From Clostridiales bacterium (GTDB lineage Bacteria > Bacillota > Clostridia > Lachnospirales > Lachnospiraceae), in the NCBI GenBank assembly GCA_021203285.1, contig JAJQBM010000015.1, forward strand, positions 1-8,318: a stretch of 8,318 nt of DNA, read 5' to 3'. Position 1 is the stretch's first letter; every line of letters starts with the position of its first letter. This document shows positions 5,065-8,318 of this stretch, piece after piece. The position numbers and the translations under genes are program-made. The notes under the pieces were generated by a model that had not been told where the DNA came from, did no database searches, and worked only from the letters and a program-made list of their open reading frames with translations.

Positions 5065-7755
5065 ATGAAAAAATTAGTTCTGATCGACGGCCACAGTATT
5101 TTAAACCGGGCGTTTTTCGGCATTCCGGATCTCACAAACTCCGAGGGACTGCACACGAACGCAGTCTACGGTTTTTTAAATATCATGTTCAAGATTCTGG
5201 ACGAGGAGAAGCCGGGCTATCTGACTGTGGCGTTTGATCGGAGCGAACCGACATTTCGCCATGAAATGTATGCGGACTACAAGGGCACCCGGAAGCCGAT
5301 GGCGGAGGAGCTGCGCCAGCAGGTTCCGGTGATCAAGGACGTCCTGCACGCTATGCAGATCGTCACGGTGGAGAAGGCGGGCTATGAGGCGGACGACATT
5401 CTCGGCACGCTGGCCGCCCGTGCGGAGCGCGGGGGGATGGAGGTCAGCATCATTTCCGGGGACCGGGATCTTTTGCAGTTGGCGACGGATCGTGTGAAAA
5501 TCCGCATTCCAAAAACGAAAAAGACCGGAACCGAGATCGAGGATTACAATGCAAAGGATGTTGCGGAGTGGTATCAGGTTACGCCGAAGGAGTTTATCGA
5601 TGTCAAGGCGCTGATGGGAGACAGCTCGGACAACATTCCGGGCGTGCCGGGTATCGGCGAGAAGGGCGCGATGAACATTATCGCGAAGTACGGCAGCATC
5701 GAAAATGCCTACGCCCATGTGGACGAGATTACGCCGAAGCGGGCGCAGTCTGCGCTGACGGAGCACTATGACATGGCGCAACTGAGCAAAGAGCTGGCGA
5801 CCATCGAGACGAATGCGCCGGTCGATTACGCGTTTGAGGCGGCGGCTGTGGGCGATTTTTACACGGAGGAGGCTTACCGCTGGTTTAAGCGGCTGGAGTT
5901 TAAGCAGATGCTGCTTCGCTTTGAAAACCGCCTGGAGGAGAACAATTCAGTGGAGGCTTCATTCCGGATTCTCACAAACTACGCGGAGGTGGAGCGGTTT
6001 TTTGCGGATTTTTCCGCGGAGCGGGCGGCGGTGGCGCTTCTTGAGGATGGACAATATCTGGTGGCCGCACCGGAGGCATATCGTCTCTACGGCGTGGCGG
6101 TCGCTTTTCAGCGCCCTACCGGAGAGGATGTCAAAGAAAGCAGTGTGGATGTAGTCTATATCCCCTGCACACAGGAGTTGCCGGTCGATGATCTGAATGA
6201 AAATTTACAGCGCCTTTGCGATTCCTGCGGGACGATTCTCACGCCGGACGCGAAAGCGCTTCTGAAGCATGTCAGTTTATCCGGGGAGCGGCAGGTGACG
6301 GATACGAGCCTGGCCGCGTACCTTTTAAATCCTCTGAAAAATGAATACGCTTACGACGATATCGCAAAGGATTATCTCGGGCAGATGATCCCCGCGCGGG
6401 CGGATCTTCTGGGAAAGCTGAAGCCGCAGAAGGCGGCGCAGGAGAGACCGGAGGCGCTGGCGAAGATGGCCTGTTACATGGCGTGGACCGCGCTGTGTGC
6501 AGCAAAGCCGCTGATGCAGGCGCTTGCGGATGCCGGGATGGAAAGCCTGTACCGCGAGGTGGAGCTGCCGTTGGTCTATGTTCTGGATTCCATGGAGAAG
6601 GAGGGCGTCTGCGTGGACGGCGAGGAGCTTCATGTCTACGGGGAACAGCTCGTGGGGCGGATCGCCGAGCTGGAGCAGAGTATCTACGAGGCGGCGGGGG
6701 AGGTTTTTAACATCAACTCTCCGAAGCAACTGGGCGTGATTTTGTTTGAAAAGCTGCACCTGCCGAACGGGAAAAAGACGAAGACCGGTTATTCCACGGC
6801 GGCGGATGTGCTGGAAAAGCTGGCGCCGGAGTATCCGATCGTCTCGGAGATTTTGGAGTACCGCCAGCTAACAAAATTAAAATCGACCTACGCCGAGGGA
6901 CTTGGCGCCTGTATCGCGGCGGACGGGCGGATCCATACGACGTTTAACCAGACGATCACGGCGACGGGACGTTTGAGCAGCACGGAGCCGAACCTGCAGA
7001 ATATTCCCATCCGCATGGAGCTGGGGCGGCTGATCCGCAAGGTTTTTATCCCGAAGGAGGGGTATGTTTTTCTCGATGCGGACTACTCCCAGATTGAGCT
7101 GCGCGTGCTGGCGCACATGTCGGAGGATCAGAATCTGATTGAGGCGTACCGCCATGCGGAGGATATTCACCGGATCACGGCATCGCAGGTTTTCCACACG
7201 CCGGTGGACGAGGTGACGCCCCTGCAGCGGCGCAACGCCAAAGCGGTGAACTTCGGCATTGTCTACGGCATCAGCTCCTTCGGGCTGAGTCAGGATTTGA
7301 GCATTTCCCGCAAAGAGGCGGAGGAGTATATCAAAAATTATTTTGCGACATTTCCCGGCATCAAGCGTTTTCTCGACCGGATGGTGGAGGATGCGAAGGA
7401 GAAGGGCTATGCTGTGACCATGTTCGGGCGGCGGCGGCCGGTGCCGGAGCTTTCCTCCGGAAACTTCATGCAGCGGCAGTTCGGGGAGCGGATCGCGATG
7501 AATTCTCCCATTCAGGGGACGGCGGCGGACATCATCAAGATTGCGATGATCCGGGTGTATCGGAGGCTGGAGTCGGAGGGATTAAAGTCCCGGCTGATTC
7601 TTCAGGTGCACGACGAGCTGCTGGTCGAGACGGCGGCGGATGAGGTCGAACAGGTGAAGGCGATCCTCTCGGAGGAGATGCGCAATGCGGCGGAGCTCTC
7701 CGTGGATCTGGAGGTGGATATGAACGCCGGGGAAAACTGGTTTGAGGCGCATTAA
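5065..7755 (+). CDS. polA: DNA polymerase I, without an active proofreading site
   Basis: PolA fills gaps in repair and removes and replaces Okazaki RNA primers. The 896-residue protein has three parts. The 5' nuclease (about 1-290) keeps the acidic metal residues in YEADD (107-111), SGDRD (131-135) and GDSSDN (185-190), followed by the helix-hairpin-helix IPGVPGIGEKG (191-201). The middle domain (about 300-490) has the exonuclease fold pattern (DTSLAAYLLNP, 413-423), but the DxE motif is replaced by VALLEDG (323-329) and the Asp near YxxxD is lost in YMAWTALCAA (471-480), so 3'-5' proofreading is very likely absent. The polymerase domain (about 500-896) has motif A DYSQIE (Asp673, Glu678), motif B with Arg722, Lys726, Phe730 and Tyr734, and motif C HDE (849-851), all 32 below E. 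coli numbering. It starts at ATG 5065 and is followed 44 bases later by coaE. Confidence 0.97.
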   Translation: MKKLVLIDGHSILNRAFFGIPDLTNSEGLHTNAVYGFLNIMFKILDEEKPGYLTVAFDRSEPTFRHEMYADYKGTRKPMAEELRQQVPVIKDVLHAMQIVTVEKAGYEADDILGTLAARAERGGMEVSIISGDRDLLQLATDRVKIRIPKTKKTGTEIEDYNAKDVAEWYQVTPKEFIDVKALMGDSSDNIPGVPGIGEKGAMNIIAKYGSIENAYAHVDEITPKRAQSALTEHYDMAQLSKELATIETNAPVDYAFEAAAVGDFYTEEAYRWFKRLEFKQMLLRFENRLEENNSVEASFRILTNYAEVERFFADFSAERAAVALLEDGQYLVAAPEAYRLYGVAVAFQRPTGEDVKESSVDVVYIPCTQELPVDDLNENLQRLCDSCGTILTPDAKALLKHVSLSGERQVTDTSLAAYLLNPLKNEYAYDDIAKDYLGQMIPARADLLGKLKPQKAAQERPEALAKMACYMAWTALCAAKPLMQALADAGMESLYREVELPLVYVLDSMEKEGVCVDGEELHVYGEQLVGRIAELEQSIYEAAGEVFNINSPKQLGVILFEKLHLPNGKKTKTGYSTAADVLEKLAPEYPIVSEILEYRQLTKLKSTYAEGLGACIAADGRIHTTFNQTITATGRLSSTEPNLQNIPIRMELGRLIRKVFIPKEGYVFLDADYSQIELRVLAHMSEDQNLIEAYRHAEDIHRITASQVFHTPVDEVTPLQRRNAKAVNFGIVYGISSFGLSQDLSISRKEAEEYIKNYFATFPGIKRFLDRMVEDAKEKGYAVTMFGRRRPVPELSSGNFMQRQFGERIAMNSPIQGTAADIIKIAMIRVYRRLESEGLKSRLILQVHDELLVETAADEVEQVKAILSEEMRNAAELSVDLEVDMNAGENWFEAH

Positions 7756-7787
7756 ACCGTGTTTTGAATCAATCATAGGCGAATGAC

Positions 7788-7794
7788 AGGGGAG
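7788..7794 (+). promoter_or_regulatory. coaE ribosome binding site
   Basis: AGGGGAG at 7788-7794 ends five bases before ATG 7800. The 44-base polA-coaE gap shows no terminator hairpin and no paired -35/-10 boxes, so coaE is probably co-transcribed with polA. Confidence 0.6.
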
Positions 7795-7799
7795 AGCAT

Positions 7800-8318
7800 A
7801 TGCTTTTTATCGGAATCACCGGCGGAGTCGGAGCCGGAAAATCAGCCATTCTCAACTATATGAGAGAAAATTATCACTGCAGGGTCATGCTGGCGGACGA
7901 GATCGCCCATGACCTGATGGAGCCGGGAAGCGCCTGCTATGAAAAGCTTCGGATCTTGTTCGGCGCGGACGATGTCTGGGAGGCCGACGGGCGGTTTGAC
8001 CGTGCAAAGCTGGCGGCGGTTCTTTTTTCGGATGAGAAAAAGCGCACGGCCTTAAACGGGATTGTCCATCCCGCGGTGAAGGAATACGTGATCGGGCAGT
8101 ATCAGGCGGAGAAGGAGCGGGGAGAGCTGGATTTCCTTGTCATGGAGGCCGCACTTCTGATCGAGGAAAATTATGATGCGGTCTGTGATGAGCTGTGGTA
8201 TATTTATACCTCAGAGGAGAACCGCAGGAAGCGGTTGAAGGAAAACCGCGGTTATTCGGACGCGAAGGTCGACAGCATTTTTGCAAGCCAGCTCTCCGAG
8301 GCGGTTTTTCGCGCACAC
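7800..8318 (+). CDS. coaE: Dephospho-CoA kinase (5' part, cut by the window edge)
   Basis: CoaE phosphorylates the 3'-hydroxyl of dephospho-CoA with ATP, the last step of coenzyme A synthesis in the cytoplasm. The first 173 codons are present and the frame is still open at base 8318; the family usually has about 195-205 residues, so roughly 25-30 are missing. The P-loop is GGVGAGKS at residues 8-15. The nucleoside-monophosphate-kinase-like region follows with Asp33 in LADEIAHDL (31-39), the likely catalytic base. The conserved HPAV motif (after NGIV) and the EAALLIEENYD segment, which replaces the PLLFE of other bacteria and is typical of clostridial members, are visible, then the CDELWYIY strand and the basic ENRRKRLKENRGYS lid region with arginines for ATP binding. 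ATG 7800 is chosen from its ribosome binding site and because the hydrophobic first strand (LFIGITGG) begins right there. Confidence 0.95.
   Translation, partial: MLFIGITGGVGAGKSAILNYMRENYHCRVMLADEIAHDLMEPGSACYEKLRILFGADDVWEADGRFDRAKLAAVLFSDEKKRTALNGIVHPAVKEYVIGQYQAEKERGELDFLVMEAALLIEENYDAVCDELWYIYTSEENRRKRLKENRGYSDAKVDSIFASQLSEAVFRAH

Noticed and set aside
7756..7799. A terminator or promoter between polA and coaE
   Set aside because: No stem of useful length followed by T residues, and no paired -35/-10 boxes were found.
1..8318. CRISPR array, tRNA, rRNA, insertion sequence or phage genes
   Set aside because: Nearly all of the window is explained by core genes, gaps are short, and no long direct or inverted repeats, cloverleaf patterns or transposase motifs were seen.

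Overview
The window is an ordinary housekeeping stretch of a chromosome, all on the + strand. It most likely comes from a GC-rich member of the Clostridia, probably Lachnospiraceae. This rests on gene order, protein style (for example the CoaE segment reading EAALLIE and then CDELWYIY), strong AGGAGG-type ribosome binding sites and heavy use of GCG, GAG, GTG and CGG codons. The family assignment is inference; the protein identities are clear.

Layout: (1) bases 1-153 hold the last 50 codons of an unrecognised gene, visibly more AT-rich than the rest (about 44% GC by hand count). (2) Bases 154-286 contain a short repeat cluster, a convincing sigma-A promoter, a leader hairpin and the secG ribosome binding site. 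(3) secG (287-532) is followed by a hairpin with a short T run. (4) rnr (627-2747), smpB (2761-3222), a long M24B aminopeptidase P (3239-5029), polA (5065-7755) and the 5' part of coaE (7800 to the window edge) follow with gaps of 13, 16, 35 and 44 bases. I see no convincing terminator between them, so they probably form one transcription unit.

Functional logic: SecG belongs to the protein export channel. RNase R and SmpB both act in rescue of stalled ribosomes: SmpB with tmRNA frees the ribosome and RNase R degrades the defective mRNA. secG-rnr-smpB is a known gene order in Firmicutes. The aminopeptidase recycles proline-containing peptides. PolA handles Okazaki-fragment processing and repair, and CoaE makes the last step of coenzyme A; polA next to coaE is also a familiar Firmicutes arrangement.

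I found no mobile element, CRISPR array, tRNA, rRNA or clearly novel system. The points worth a second look are regulatory: the repeat cluster and leader hairpin before secG, and the secG-rnr junction. At that junction a 31-codon frame runs through the terminator-like hairpin and overlaps both neighbours by TAATG, and a promoter-like TATAAT overlaps the rnr start codon.
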